Positions 33,771-45,626 of a DNA stretch of 64,000 nucleotides are shown in pieces (the first letter of the stretch is position 1; each line of letters opens with the position of its first letter). The DNA is taken from positions 7,607,587 to 7,671,586 of the forward strand of contig JAHZTW010000003.1 of the NCBI GenBank assembly GCA_020283515.1, given 5' to 3'. A model generated the notes under the pieces. The model was not told the DNA's origin and did no database searches. It was given only the letters and a program-made list of their open reading frames with translations. The translations under genes were made by a program, and so were the position numbers. This DNA comes from Alliaria petiolata (lineage: Eukaryota; Streptophyta; Magnoliopsida; Brassicales; Brassicaceae).

Positions 33771-34344
33771 CTGTAAGTTGTAAAAGATTCGAACTTTTTT
33801 TTTATTATCTTTGGTAATTTAGTTTGCCTGTAACAAGAACCTCAAGTTTTGTTTCTAATTTCTGTGTAACATCAGAATCTTTTTATGCTAAGGTTTTCAT
33901 TGTGTTTCATTACTAAATAAAAAGGAAGATTTAACAAATCTGAATACTTTCATTACATGTCTTGACAACAACAGTAGTTTCAGTTACACAATATTTTATG
34001 GAATCAAAGTTTATATCCGATTTGCAATTTTCTGTCGGAATTTGTAGTTACTGGACAAAATTACCTATATGAGTTGGTAAAAGCTTCTCATTCTCATTAG
34101 AGACATAGACTATTTAACGAGATGAACAATATAAGTCGAAAACAAAACTAAGAGCTTGATTTAGTTAGTGTCACCATTAAAATAAGCAATCAATTTTGTT
34201 AACTTTACAATTGGAGAACACCAAATCTGAATGTGCCAATTTACTATTTTTTGGGTCAAACAAGGATTCTTATAGATTTATTAGCCATATATGGCTTCAC
34301 CTCATCCGCCAGAGAAGACGACGTCGCCAGAGAAAACAAAGAGG

Positions 34345-35069
34345 GATCTTGGGATCGATCTAGGTGTCGAATCCACCAGTTTGGTCGATTTTGGGGTCGA
34401 GATAAATCTTGAAACGGCCAGAAACCTCGATATTGTGGTCGATCTTTGGCGAAGATCGACCCTTATGGTCGAACTTCAGCTCGATCTCAGCTTTTCTTCA
34501 ATTTTTCGAGTTCTTCCTTGACTCCCATCAACTCCTTATCTCTCCTTTTGATTCCTTGTCCATGCTCAGCATCCAACACAGCTCCATGTACACTAAACAA
34601 CTTGAAAATAATGCAAATATGCAAGAAACTATGCAAATGCTAGTGCAACATGTCCTAAGGCCTAAAATGAGACAAATGTTAAAATTACTCTAAATATGAA
34701 TGAAATATGAATGAAAATCTATCCTAAATGCATGATAAATGCATGAAATATCTCAGTATATCAACTCCGCCAAACTTGTCTTTTTCTTGTCCTCAAGCAA
34801 TCAAAGACAAATTAGGAGATGAAGTTTGAAAGCGGGGGCTCAAATCCAAAAGTGTTTTTCCAATGAATCAACTCAATGATCCTTGTTCTCAATCCTAGGA
34901 TGCAGCATACAAACTCTACTCCAAAGAATTTAGCCATATTCATCATATATTGAATTTCAAATCAAGACTTGTCTACATTCACAATGCAAGAATCTTAACC
35001 TTTAACATTGATTAATTTTCAAACCGTGAATCATACTTGTGCAATCAACACCGAATACATTTCGCTAAG
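34345..35069 (-). mobile_element. Ty3 3'-end fragment (mirror of 30822-31546)
   Basis: Exact mirror position about 32945.5. Ends next to the LCR promoter region of the plus-strand copy at 35269. Confidence 0.85.
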
Positions 35070-35268
35070 GAAAGTAATTGAAATTTCATAAAAATACTAT
35101 TTATGAGGTTTAGAACTGTTTTTCCTTTTTTATTTTCATTTTTACATCAAATTGGATAGAGCTGACCAAAAATTATATGGGATATAAATAGGGGTCTTTA
35201 CCTAAACATTAGAAAATTAAGAACATTTTTCTCGCTTTATACATTTTCTACAAATAAAAATAAATACT

Positions 35269-35908
35269 ATGGCAATGACCAAAACTTTGGTGACTTTTTG
35301 TCTTGTAGTAATATTAGCAGTTTCGTTTTTTAACCACAACGTTTTGGCCTCAGGTATGTTCAATAATTCCACTATAGTTATTTTGTCAATTAGCTATGAT
35401 CGTTTTACTAAAGATGTAGAATTGACAAAGATCATATTAATATAAAATCTTATGCGAGTTTGTGTTGGTGCAGAGATCGGAAAAGTCAAATATGCTTATT
35501 GTGCTCCAACCTTGTGTAAGGAGCAGAGTCGGCCCTGAGTTATAAGGGGCCGCAAGTTTGGAAAAAAATTTGAACCTAAGTTAATTGAATTAGTGGAAAA
35601 GTAAAAAAAATGAACACTTAAGGGTTTGAACTCGTGACAAAAAATGAACACTTAAGGGTTTCAACTCGTGACATTGTAGTAGAAACTACCTAAATATACC
35701 ACTAGACTAAACAAATCTTTATGTTTTTTGGGGCCGAAAAGAGGGCCGCAAGCTCATACTTGCTCTGTTTGGACTCATGGCCGGGCCTGGTAAGGAGACA
35801 TACGATGCGTATTATCAATGCATCGCTTATTGTGTTGCTAAACATTATAAAACTGGAAGTTGTGTTCAACCTTACCCTAAGGCTCTTTTGCGATGTTGTT
35901 GTACCTAG
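35269..35908 (+). pseudogene. LCR-type peptide gene copy disrupted by MITE (2)
   Basis: Mirror image of 29983-30622. Exon 1 35269-35353, exon 2 from 35474, MITE at 35524-35789, stop TAG 35906-35908. TATA-like GATATAAATA at 35181-35190. Transcription from this promoter would run right, through the J fragment, into inverted pair 3. Confidence 0.88.
35524..35789 (+). mobile_element. hAT MITE in LCR exon 2 (copy 2)
   Basis: Starts CAGAGTCGGCCCTG, ends GGCCGGGCCTG. TSD GTAAGGAG at 35516-35523 and 35790-35797. Confidence 0.92.
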
Positions 35909-36893
35909 AGGGAGAACTATCTTCTTAATAATTGATGATTTGAGCGTTGTCTTTTTCTTTAGTATTTAATGATTGCAATGAAATAAAAACTATTCCTGTT
36001 CAAAAAAAAGAAATAAAAATTATTTCATTATATAATTCATGTTTATAATCAATACTATTAGAGAACACAACCAAAACTATTTTCTAAGTTCTGAGTGCAG
36101 TGGAGTCATACTCTGTTTTTGAAATCTAGCGTCGAGAAGTATTGTACGCTCTATGTCAATGCAAATCTAACCCAAATCAGAGGTTGGATGTGACTTTTTA
36201 CACAAGTCATCGACTTGGCATCTTATAATTTTGGTTCGAAGATACGAAGATTCATGCCAAAAATTCACAATTAACATGATGTAAGATATATGGAGATTAC
36301 AATTAGTAGTGAAATTATATAAATAAAGAGATGCGAATTTTTGAAAAATATTATAACATTAATAATAATATTATTGTAAAAAGCTTAGCATTTAACGAGC
36401 ATTTATTAATACAGTCATGCATATTTATATGAATATTATTAAATTAAAAAGAAATATGTATACTTTCCTATACAACAATTAGACTGCATAACTACCTAAT
36501 TTTATCATTAATTATGATTCCAAAATTAAATTTAGACATTAATTTTGTACAGGTAGTCCATTGCATATCTAAATATTAATACAGTCATGCATATCTATAT
36601 GATAGAAATATTATTAATATAAAAGAAAATATGTATACCTTTCCTATATGACTACCCAATTTTAGTCAACTTTTTGTACAGGTCATTCATTGCATATATA
36701 AATATTAATACAGTCATGCATATATATATATGAATATCATTAAATCAAAAGGAAATATGTATACCTTGCTGCACAACAAGACTACATGACTACCTGAATT
36801 TTAGACATTACTTTTGTACACGCCATTCATTGCAAAATCATTAATTTTACATACACATGATTAACAAATGGCTGACCCATATAAAATTTGGGC
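35909..36893. repeat. AT-rich tandem repeat tract (mirror copy)
   Basis: Inverse of 29004-29980, same internal unit structure. Non-coding. Confidence 0.8.
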
Positions 36894-37140
36894 ATGTCCT
36901 ATGAGGCTGATGACGAAACACTGAGGAAACGTTATAGAAATCTGGCTGTAATGCTTCATCCTGACAGGAACAAGTCGGTGGGAGGAGAGGAAGCCTTTAA
37001 GTTACTTCCGCAGGCGTGGGGCGTGTTCTCCGAGAAGGCGAAGAGAGCTGACTATGACCTGAAACGGAATCTGGGATTATACGAGGGAGGAGGAGATTCA
37101 TCATCAAAGCCAAAACGGCTAAAAAAATCCGGCTTTTGGT
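36894..37140 (+). pseudogene. J-domain fragment b
   Basis: Mirror of fragment a, same 5' breakpoint before SYEADDETL and the same AGCC junction to the foldback motif. Confidence 0.85.
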
Positions 37141-37657
37141 TAGTAATAAATCTATAAAGATCCTTGTTTGACAAAAAAAGAGAGTAAATTGGCACATTCA
37201 GATTTGGTGTTCTCCAATTTTAAAGTTAACAAAATTGATTGCTTATTTTAATGGTGACACTAACTAAATCAAGCTCTCAGTTTTGTGTTCGACTTATATT
37301 GTTGCATCTCGGTAAATAGTCTATGTCTCTAATGAGAATGAGAAGCTTTTACCAACTCATATAGGTAATTTTGTCCAGTAACTACAAATTCCGACATAAA
37401 ATTGCCAATCGGATATAAACTTTGATTCCATAAAATATTGTGTAACTGAAACTACTGTTGTTGTCAAGACATGTAATGAAAGTATTCAGATTTGTTAAAT
37501 CTTCCTTTTTATTTAGTAATGAAACACAATGAAAACCTTAGCATAAAAAGATTCTGATGTTACACATAAATTAGAAACAAAACATGAGGTTCTTGTTACA
37601 GGCAAACTAAATTACCAAAGATAACAAAAAAAATTTCAAATCTTTTACAATTTACAA

Positions 37658-38413
37658 TCACAGATGATGATCAATAACCTCGAGAAGCTGTGACGGTGTC
37701 GCTGCTGGGTCAAGCTTTCTGCAACCTTTGGGTGCACCGGGTGCTTCTTGACCTGTGAGCATGTAAGACGGTATCCGATGAGAGAACCTCGAGATCTCAT
37801 CCCTTGAGATCCTTCTGATCTCTTTACGATCCACATGATGATGGAACACAGACTTAAAACCAGCAACTTTAACCAAAGGAACCACTGATACACCATATTA
37901 CTCTGTATATCCTTTAAAAACATCGACCACATTGTACTCGATCGCCTAAGCTCCTGAAAGATAGTTCCATGCAGGGGACCAGTTTCGATACAGAGCCCAA
38001 ACCTCGCCGCTTCTTGGATAAACAAGAAAGTCTCCTTGATTACCTTTGATCAGCTCTACTTTGTGTGAGAAAATGTAAGGCGGCCTGCAGATTTGGGGTT
38101 TCACAGCTCGAAAATCTCCACAAGTCCTAGGAACACCGGAACCAAGCCACTTTGTTAATCTAAGCTCACTGTTTCTTTCTGAAGTAAGACGGACGATACG
38201 CACTTTGAATGGACGTACGGAGATGACCTTGTCTATCGTGACATAGGATCTAGGCATCCCATCTAAAGAGTCGTAAGAAGCCCATATATCATTATCAGCA
38301 AACGACTTCTCGCTTCGATCCTTGTCAAAGTCGCAAAAATCTGGTTCAGGAACACATACCGTCAAGGCTAAAGCCATGTATTCAGGAACACATACCGTCA
38401 GGAACACCAACAT
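37658..38413 (-). pseudogene. DUF3444 fragment 3L
   Basis: Same type as 1L and 2L (ISVRPF, PQICRPPY), with two internal stops at the usual places. Confidence 0.85.
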
Positions 38414-39311
38414 TTTGAAAGAATTTTATGAGGGTGAGCTGAAGAATTTGTTAAAGAATAAAGCTAAGCCATTAATCAGCAAGAAGCTGCAAGAACTATG
38501 CACCATCGTTCCTGAAACCGAATGGCGAATGGAAACTGATGATCTCGATGAGGCCAATGCAGGTTCTTTGGAAGACGAAAACGCTATTGAGGATGCTTCA
38601 GCCTTGACGGTATGTGTTCCTGAACCAGATTTTGGCGACTTTGACAAGGATCGAAGCGAGAAGTCGTTTGCTGATAATGAGATATGGGCTTCTTACGACT
38701 CTTTAGATGGGATGCCTAGATCCTATGTCACGATAGACAAGGTCATCTCCGTAGGTCCATTCAAAGTGCGTATCGTCCGCCTTACTTCAGAAAGAAACAG
38801 TGAGCTTAGATTAACAAAGTGGCTTGGTTCCGGTGTTCCTAGAACTTGTGGAGATTTTCGAGCTGTGAAAACCCAAATCTGCAGGTCGCCTTACATTTTC
38901 TCACACAAAGTAGAGCTGATCAAAGGTAATCAAGGAGAGTTTCTTGTTTATCCAAGAAGCGGCGAGGTTTGGGCTCTGTATCGAAACTGGTCACCTGCAT
39001 GGAACTATCTTTCAGGAGCTTAGGCGATCGAGTACAATGTGGTCGATGTTTTTAAAGGATATACAGAGTAATATGGTGTATCAGTGGTTCCTTTGGTTAA
39101 AGTTGCTGGTTTTAAGTCTGTGTTCCATCATCATGTGGATCGTAAAGAGATCAGAAGGATCTCAAGGGATGAGATCTCGAGGTTCTCTCATCGGATACCG
39201 TCTTACATGCTCACAGGTCAAGAAGCACCCGGTGCACCCAAAGGTTGCAGAAAGCTTGACCCAGCAGCGACACCGTCACAGCTTCTCGAGGTTATTGATC
39301 ATCATCTGTGA
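38412..39311 (+). pseudogene. DUF3444 fragment 3R
   Basis: Differs from 1R/2R: no 2-nt deletion, so an open frame of 233 codons (38322-39023) runs to WNYLSGA. Variants PEPDFGDFDKD, ISVGPF and LISKKLQ. After the stop the distal part (CRKLDPAATPS) resembles left arms. Confidence 0.85.
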
Positions 39312-39884
39312 TTGTAAATTGTAAAAGATTTGAACTTTTTTTTGTTATCTTTGGTAATTTAGTTTGCCTGTAACAAGAACCTCATGTTTTGTTTCTAATT
39401 TATGTGTAACATCAGAATCTTTTTATGCTAAGGTTTTCATTGTGTTTCATTACTAAATAAAAAGGAAGATTTAACAAATCTGAATACTTTCATTACATGT
39501 CTTAACAACAACAGTAGTTTCAGTTACACAATATTTTATGGAATCAAAGTTTATATCCGATTTGCAATTTTCTGTCAGAATTTGTAGTTACTGGACAAAA
39601 TTACCTATATGAGTTGGTAAAAGCTTCTCATTCTCATTAGAGACATAGACTATTTAACGAGATGAACAATATAAGTCGAAAACAAAACTAAGAGCTTGAT
39701 TTAGTTAGTGTCACCATTAAAATAAGCAATCAATTTTGTTAACTTTACAATTGGAGAACACCAAATCTGAATGTGCCAATTTACTATTTTTTGGGTCAAA
39801 CAAGGATTCTTATAGATTTATTAGCCATATATGGCTTCACCTCATCCGCCAGAGAAGACGACGTCGCCAGAGAAAACAAAGAGG

Positions 39885-40609
39885 GATCTTGGGATCGATC
39901 TAGGTGTCGAATCCACCAGTTTGGTCGATTTTGGGGTCGAGATAAATCTTGAAACGGCCAGAAACCTCGATATTGTGGTCGATCTTTGGCGAAGATCGAC
40001 CCTTATGGTCGAACTTCAGCTCGATCTCAGCTTTTCTTCAATTTTTCGAGTTCTTCCTTGACTCCCATCAACTCCTTATCTCTCCTTTTGATTCCTTGTC
40101 CATGCTCAGCATCCAACACAGCTCCATGTACACTAAACAACTTGAAAATAATGCAAATATGCAAGAAACTATGCAAATGCTAGTGCAACATGTCCTAAGG
40201 CCTAAAATGAGACAAATGTTAAAATTACTCTAAATATGAATGAAATATGAATGAAAATCTATCCTAAATGCATGATAAATGCATGAAATATCTCAGTATA
40301 TCAACTCCGCCAAACTTGTCTTTTTCTTGTCCTCAAGCAATCAAAGACAAATTAGGAGATGAAGTTTGAAAGCGGGGGCTCAAATCCAAAAGTGTTTTTC
40401 CAATGAATCAACTCAATGATCCTTGTTCTCAATCCTAGGATGCAGCATACAAACTCTACTCCAAAGAATTTAGCCATATTCATCATATATTGAATTTCAA
40501 ATCAAGACTTGTCTACATTCACAATGCAAGAATCTTAACCTTTAACATTGATTAATTTTCAAACCGTGAATCATACTTGTGCAATCAACACCGAATACAT
40601 TTCGCTAAG
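39885..40609 (-). mobile_element. Ty3 3'-end fragment (module 4)
   Basis: Direct copy of 34345-35069 at +5540 bp, apparently identical by eye. Confidence 0.85.
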
Positions 40610-40808
40610 GAAAGTAATTGAAATTTCATAAAAATACTATTTATGAGGTTTAGAACTGTTTTTCCTTTTTTATTTTCATTTTTACATCAAATTGGATAGA
40701 GCTGACCAAAAATTATATGGGATATAAATAGGGGTCTTTACCTAAACATTAGAAAATTAAGAACATTTTTCTCGCTTTATACATTTTCTACAAATAAAAA
40801 TAAATACT

Positions 40809-41448
40809 ATGGCAATGACCAAAACTTTGGTGACTTTTTGTCTTGTAGTAATATTAGCAGTTTCGTTTTTTAACCACAACGTTTTGGCCTCAGGTATGTT
40901 CAATAATTCCACTATAGTTATTTTGTCAATTAGCTATGATCGTTTTACTAAAGATGTAGAATTGACAAAGATCATATTAATATAAAATCTTATGCGAGTT
41001 TGTGTTGGTGCAGAGATCGGAAAAGTCAAATATGCTTATTGTGCTCCAACCTTGTGTAAGGAGCAGAGTCGGCCCTGAGTTATAAGGGGCCGCAAGTTTG
41101 GAAAAAAATTTGAACCTAAGTTAATTGAATTAGTGGAAAAGTAAAAAAAATGAACACTTAAGGGTTTGAACTCGTGACAAAAAATGAACACTTAAGGGTT
41201 TCAACTCGTGACATTGTAGTAGAAACTACCTAAATATACCACTAGACTAAACAAATCTTTATGTTTTTTGGGGCCGAAAAGAGGGCCGCAAGCTCATACT
41301 TGCTCTGTTTGGACTCATGGCCGGGCCTGGTAAGGAGACATACGATGCGTATTATCAATGCATCGCTTATTGTGTTGCTAAACATTATAAAACTGGAAGT
41401 TGTGTTCAACCTTACCCTAAGGCTCTTTTGCGATGTTGTTGTACCTAG
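40809..41448 (+). pseudogene. LCR-type peptide gene copy disrupted by MITE (3)
   Basis: Direct copy of 35269-35908 at +5540 bp with no difference noticed, including exon 2 truncation (CKEQSRP stop) and TATA box. Confidence 0.88.
41064..41329 (+). mobile_element. hAT MITE in LCR exon 2 (copy 3)
   Basis: Same insertion site and TSD GTAAGGAG (41056-41063, 41330-41337) as the other copies, so it was amplified with the gene. Confidence 0.92.
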
Positions 41449-42433
41449 AGGGAGAACTATCTTCTTAATAATTGATGATTTGAGCGTTGTCTTTTTCTTT
41501 AGTATTTAATGATTGCAATGAAATAAAAACTATTCCTGTTCAAAAAAAAGAAATAAAAATTATTTCATTATATAATTCATGTTTATAATCAATACTATTA
41601 GAGAACACAACCAAAACTATTTTCTAAGTTCTGAGTGCAGTGGAGTCATACTCTGTTTTTGAAATCTAGCGTCGAGAAGTATTGTACGCTCTATGTCAAT
41701 GCAAATCTAACCCAAATCAGAGGTTGGATGTGACTTTTTACACAAGTCATCGACTTGGCATCTTATAATTTTGGTTCGAAGATACGAAGATTCATGCCAA
41801 AAATTCACAATTAACATGATGTAAGATATATGGAGATTACAATTAGTAGTGAAATTATATAAATAAAGAGATGCGAATTTTTGAAAAATATTATAACATT
41901 AATAATAATATTATTGTAAAAAGCTTAGCATTTAACGAGCATTTATTAATACAGTCATGCATATTTATATGAATATTATTAAATTAAAAAGAAATATGTA
42001 TACTTTCCTATACAACAATTAGACTGCATAACTACCTAATTTTATCATTAATTATGATTCCAAAATTAAATTTAGACATTAATTTTGTACAGGTAGTCCA
42101 TTGCATATCTAAATATTAATACAGTCATGCATATCTATATGATAGAAATATTATTAATATAAAAGAAAATATGTATACCTTTCCTATATGACTACCCAAT
42201 TTTAGTCAACTTTTTGTACAGGTCATTCATTGCATATATAAATATTAATACAGTCATGCATATATATATATGAATATCATTAAATCAAAAGGAAATATGT
42301 ATACCTTGCTGCACAACAAGACTACATGACTACCTGAATTTTAGACATTACTTTTGTACACGCCATTCATTGCAAAATCATTAATTTTACATACACATGA
42401 TTAACAAATGGCTGACCCATATAAAATTTGGGC
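41449..42433. repeat. AT-rich tandem repeat tract (module 4)
   Basis: Direct copy of 35909-36893. Non-coding. Confidence 0.8.
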
Positions 42434-42680
42434 ATGTCCTATGAGGCTGATGACGAAACACTGAGGAAACGTTATAGAAATCTGGCTGTAATGCTTCATC
42501 CTGACAGGAACAAGTCGGTGGGAGGAGAGGAAGCCTTTAAGTTACTTCCGCAGGCGTGGGGCGTGTTCTCCGAGAAGGCGAAGAGAGCTGACTATGACCT
42601 GAAACGGAATCTGGGATTATACGAGGGAGGAGGAGATTCATCATCAAAGCCAAAACGGCTAAAAAAATCCGGCTTTTGGT
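42434..42680 (+). pseudogene. J-domain fragment c
   Basis: Direct copy of fragment b at +5540 bp. Confidence 0.85.
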
Positions 42681-43197
42681 TAGTAATAAATCTATAAAGA
42701 TCCTTGTTTGACAAAAAAAGAGAGTAAATTGGCACATTCAGATTTGGTGTTCTCCAATTTTAAAGTTAACAAAATTGATTGCTTATTTTAATGGTGACAC
42801 TAACTAAATCAAGCTCTCAGTTTTGTGTTCGACTTATATTGTTGCATCTCGGTAAATAGTCTATGTCTCTAATGAGAATGAGAAGCTTTTACCAACTCAT
42901 ATAGGTAATTTTGTCCAGTAACTACAAATTCCGACATAAAATTGCCAATCGGATATAAACTTTGATTCCATAAAATATTGTGTAACTGAAACTACTGTTG
43001 TTGTCAAGACATGTAATGAAAGTATTCAGATTTGTTAAATCTTCCTTTTTATTTAGTAATGAAACACAATGAAAACCTTAGCATAAAAAGATTCTGATGT
43101 TACACATAAATTAGAAACAAAACATGAGGTTCTTGTTACAGGCAAACTAAATTACCAAAGATAACAAAAAAAATTTCAAATCTTTTACAATTTACAA

Positions 43198-43953
43198 TCA
43201 CAGATGATGATCAATAACCTCGAGAAGCTGTGACGGTGTCGCTGCTGGGTCAAGCTTTCTGCAACCTTTGGGTGCACCGGGTGCTTCTTGACCTGTGAGC
43301 ATGTAAGACGGTATCCGATGAGAGAACCTCGAGATCTCATCCCTTGAGATCCTTCTGATCTCTTTACGATCCACATGATGATGGAACACAGACTTAAAAC
43401 CAGCAACTTTAACCAAAGGAACCACTGATACACCATATTACTCTGTATATCCTTTAAAAACATCGACCACATTGTACTCGATCGCCTAAGCTCCTGAAAG
43501 ATAGTTCCATGCAGGGGACCAGTTTCGATACAGAGCCCAAACCTCGCCGCTTCTTGGATAAACAAGAAAGTCTCCTTGATTACCTTTGATCAGCTCTACT
43601 TTGTGTGAGAAAATGTAAGGCGGCCTGCAGATTTGGGGTTTCACAGCTCGAAAATCTCCACAAGTCCTAGGAACACCGGAACCAAGCCACTTTGTTAATC
43701 TAAGCTCACTGTTTCTTTCTGAAGTAAGACGGACGATACGCACTTTGAATGGACGTACGGAGATGACCTTGTCTATCGTGACATAGGATCTAGGCATCCC
43801 ATCTAAAGAGTCGTAAGAAGCCCATATATCATTATCAGCAAACGACTTCTCGCTTCGATCCTTGTCAAAGTCGCAAAAATCTGGTTCAGGAACACATACC
43901 GTCAAGGCTAAAGCCATGTATTCAGGAACACATACCGTCAGGAACACCAACAT
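43198..43953 (-). pseudogene. DUF3444 fragment 4L
   Basis: Direct copy of 3L at +5540 bp, same stops. Confidence 0.85.
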
Positions 43954-44855
43954 TTTGAAAGAATTTTATGAGGGTGAGCTGAAGAATTTGTTAAAGAATA
44001 AAGCTAAGCCATTAATCAGCAAGAAGCTGCAAGAACTATGCACCATCGTTCCTGAAACCGAATGGCGAATGGAAACTGATGATCTCGATGAGGCCAATGC
44101 AGGTTCTTTGGAAGACGAAAACGCTATTGAGGATGCTTCAGCCTTGACGGTATGTGTTCCTGAACCAGATTTTGGCGACTTTGACAAGGATCGAAGCGAG
44201 AAGTCGTTTGCTGATAATGAGATATGGGCTTCTTACGACTCTTTAGATGGGATGCCTAGATCCTATGTCACGATAGACAAGGTCATCTCCGTAGGTCCAT
44301 TCAAAGTGCGTATCGTCCGCCTTACTTCAGAAAGAAACAGTGAGCTTAGATTAACAAAGTGGCTTGGTTCCGGTGTTCCTAGAACTTGTGGAGATTTTCG
44401 AGCTGTGAAAACCCAAATCTGCAGGTCGCCTTACATTTTCTCACACAAAGTAGAGCTGATCAAAGGTAATCAAGGAGAGTTTCTTGTTTATCCAAGAAGC
44501 GGCGAGGTTTGGGCTCTGTATCGAAACTGGTCACCTGCATGGAACTATCTTTCAGGAGCTTAGGCGATCGAGTACAATGTGGTCGATGTTTTTAAAGGAT
44601 ATACAGAGTAATATGGTGTATCAGTGGTTCCTTTGGTTAAAGTTGCTGGTTTTAAGTCTGTGTTCCATCATCATGTGGATCGTACGTAAAGAGATCAGAA
44701 GGATCTCAAGGGATGAGATCTCGAGGTTCTCTCATCGGATACCGTCTTACATGCTCACAGTTCAAGAAGCACCTGGTGCACCCAAAAGTTGTAGACAGCT
44801 CGACCCAGAAGCGACACCGTCACAGCTTCTCGAGGTTATTGATCATCATCTGTGA
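43952..44855 (+). pseudogene. DUF3444 fragment 4R (mosaic)
   Basis: The first part equals 3R (233-codon frame 43862-44563, ISVGPF). From about 44683 it switches to the 1R type, including the 4-bp CGTA insertion and KSCRQLDPEATPS. Private LTVQEAP. A recombinant between two arm types. Confidence 0.85.
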
Positions 44856-45373
44856 CTGTAAGTTGTAAAAGATTCGAACCTTTTTTTTATTATCTTTGGT
44901 AATTTAGTTTGCCTGTAACAAGAACCTCATGTTTTGTTTCTAATTTCTGTGTAACATCAGAATCTTTTTATGCTAAGGTTTTCATTGTGTTTCATTACTA
45001 AATAAAAAGGAAGTTTTAACAAATCTGAATACTTTTATTACATGTCTTAACAACAACATTAGTTTCAGTTACACAATATTTTATGGAATCAAAGTTTATA
45101 TCCGATTGGCAATTTTATGTCGGAATTTGTAGTTACTTGACAAAATTACCTATATGAGTTGGTAAAAGCTTCTCATTCTCATTAGAGACATAGACTATTT
45201 ACCGAGATGCAACAATATAAGTCGAACACAAAACTGAGAGCTTGATTTAGTTAGTGTCACCATTAAAATAAGCAATCAATTTTGTTAACTTTAAAATTGG
45301 AGAACACCAAATCTGAATGTGCCAATTTACTCTCTTTTTTTGTCAAACAAGGATCTTTATAGATTTATTACTA

Positions 45374-45620
45374 ACCAAAAGCCGGATTTTTTTAGCCGTT
45401 TTGGCTTTGATGATGAATCTCCTCCTCCCTCGTATAATCCCAGATTCCGTTTCAGGTCATAGTCAGCTCTCTTCGCCTTCTCGGAGAACACGCCCCACGC
45501 CTGCGGAAGTAACTTAAAGGCTTCCTCTCCTCCCACCGACTTGTTCCTGTCAGGATGAAGCATTACAGCCAGATTTCTATAACGTTTCCTCAGTGTTTCG
45601 TCATCAGCCTCATAGGACAT
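45374..45620 (-). pseudogene. J-domain fragment d
   Basis: Same content and breakpoints as fragment a (offset 16623 bp). Confidence 0.85.
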
Positions 45621-45626
45621 GCCCAA

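Larger units (their letters stand above)
31601..34290. repeat. Inverted DUF3444 pair 2 (axis 32945/32946)
   Basis: Left arm to 32829, right arm from 33064, spacer 234 bp. Both outer sides continue into Ty3 fragments in mirror orientation, so this pair lies at the axis of the largest palindrome. Confidence 0.9.
37141..39830. repeat. Inverted DUF3444 pair 3 (axis near 38484)
   Basis: Left arm 37141 to about 38370, right arm about 38605-39830. Outer left flank is of the J-adjacent type and outer right flank of the Ty3-adjacent type, as expected for the mirror of pair 1, yet the inner left arm carries the ISVRPF sequence of Ty3-adjacent arms. The inner part therefore appears flipped. Confidence 0.88.
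42681..45404. repeat. Inverted DUF3444 pair 4 (axis near 44026)
   Basis: Both outer sides run into J fragments in mirror orientation (42434-42649 and 45405-45620), so this pair centres the second large palindrome. Confidence 0.88.
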
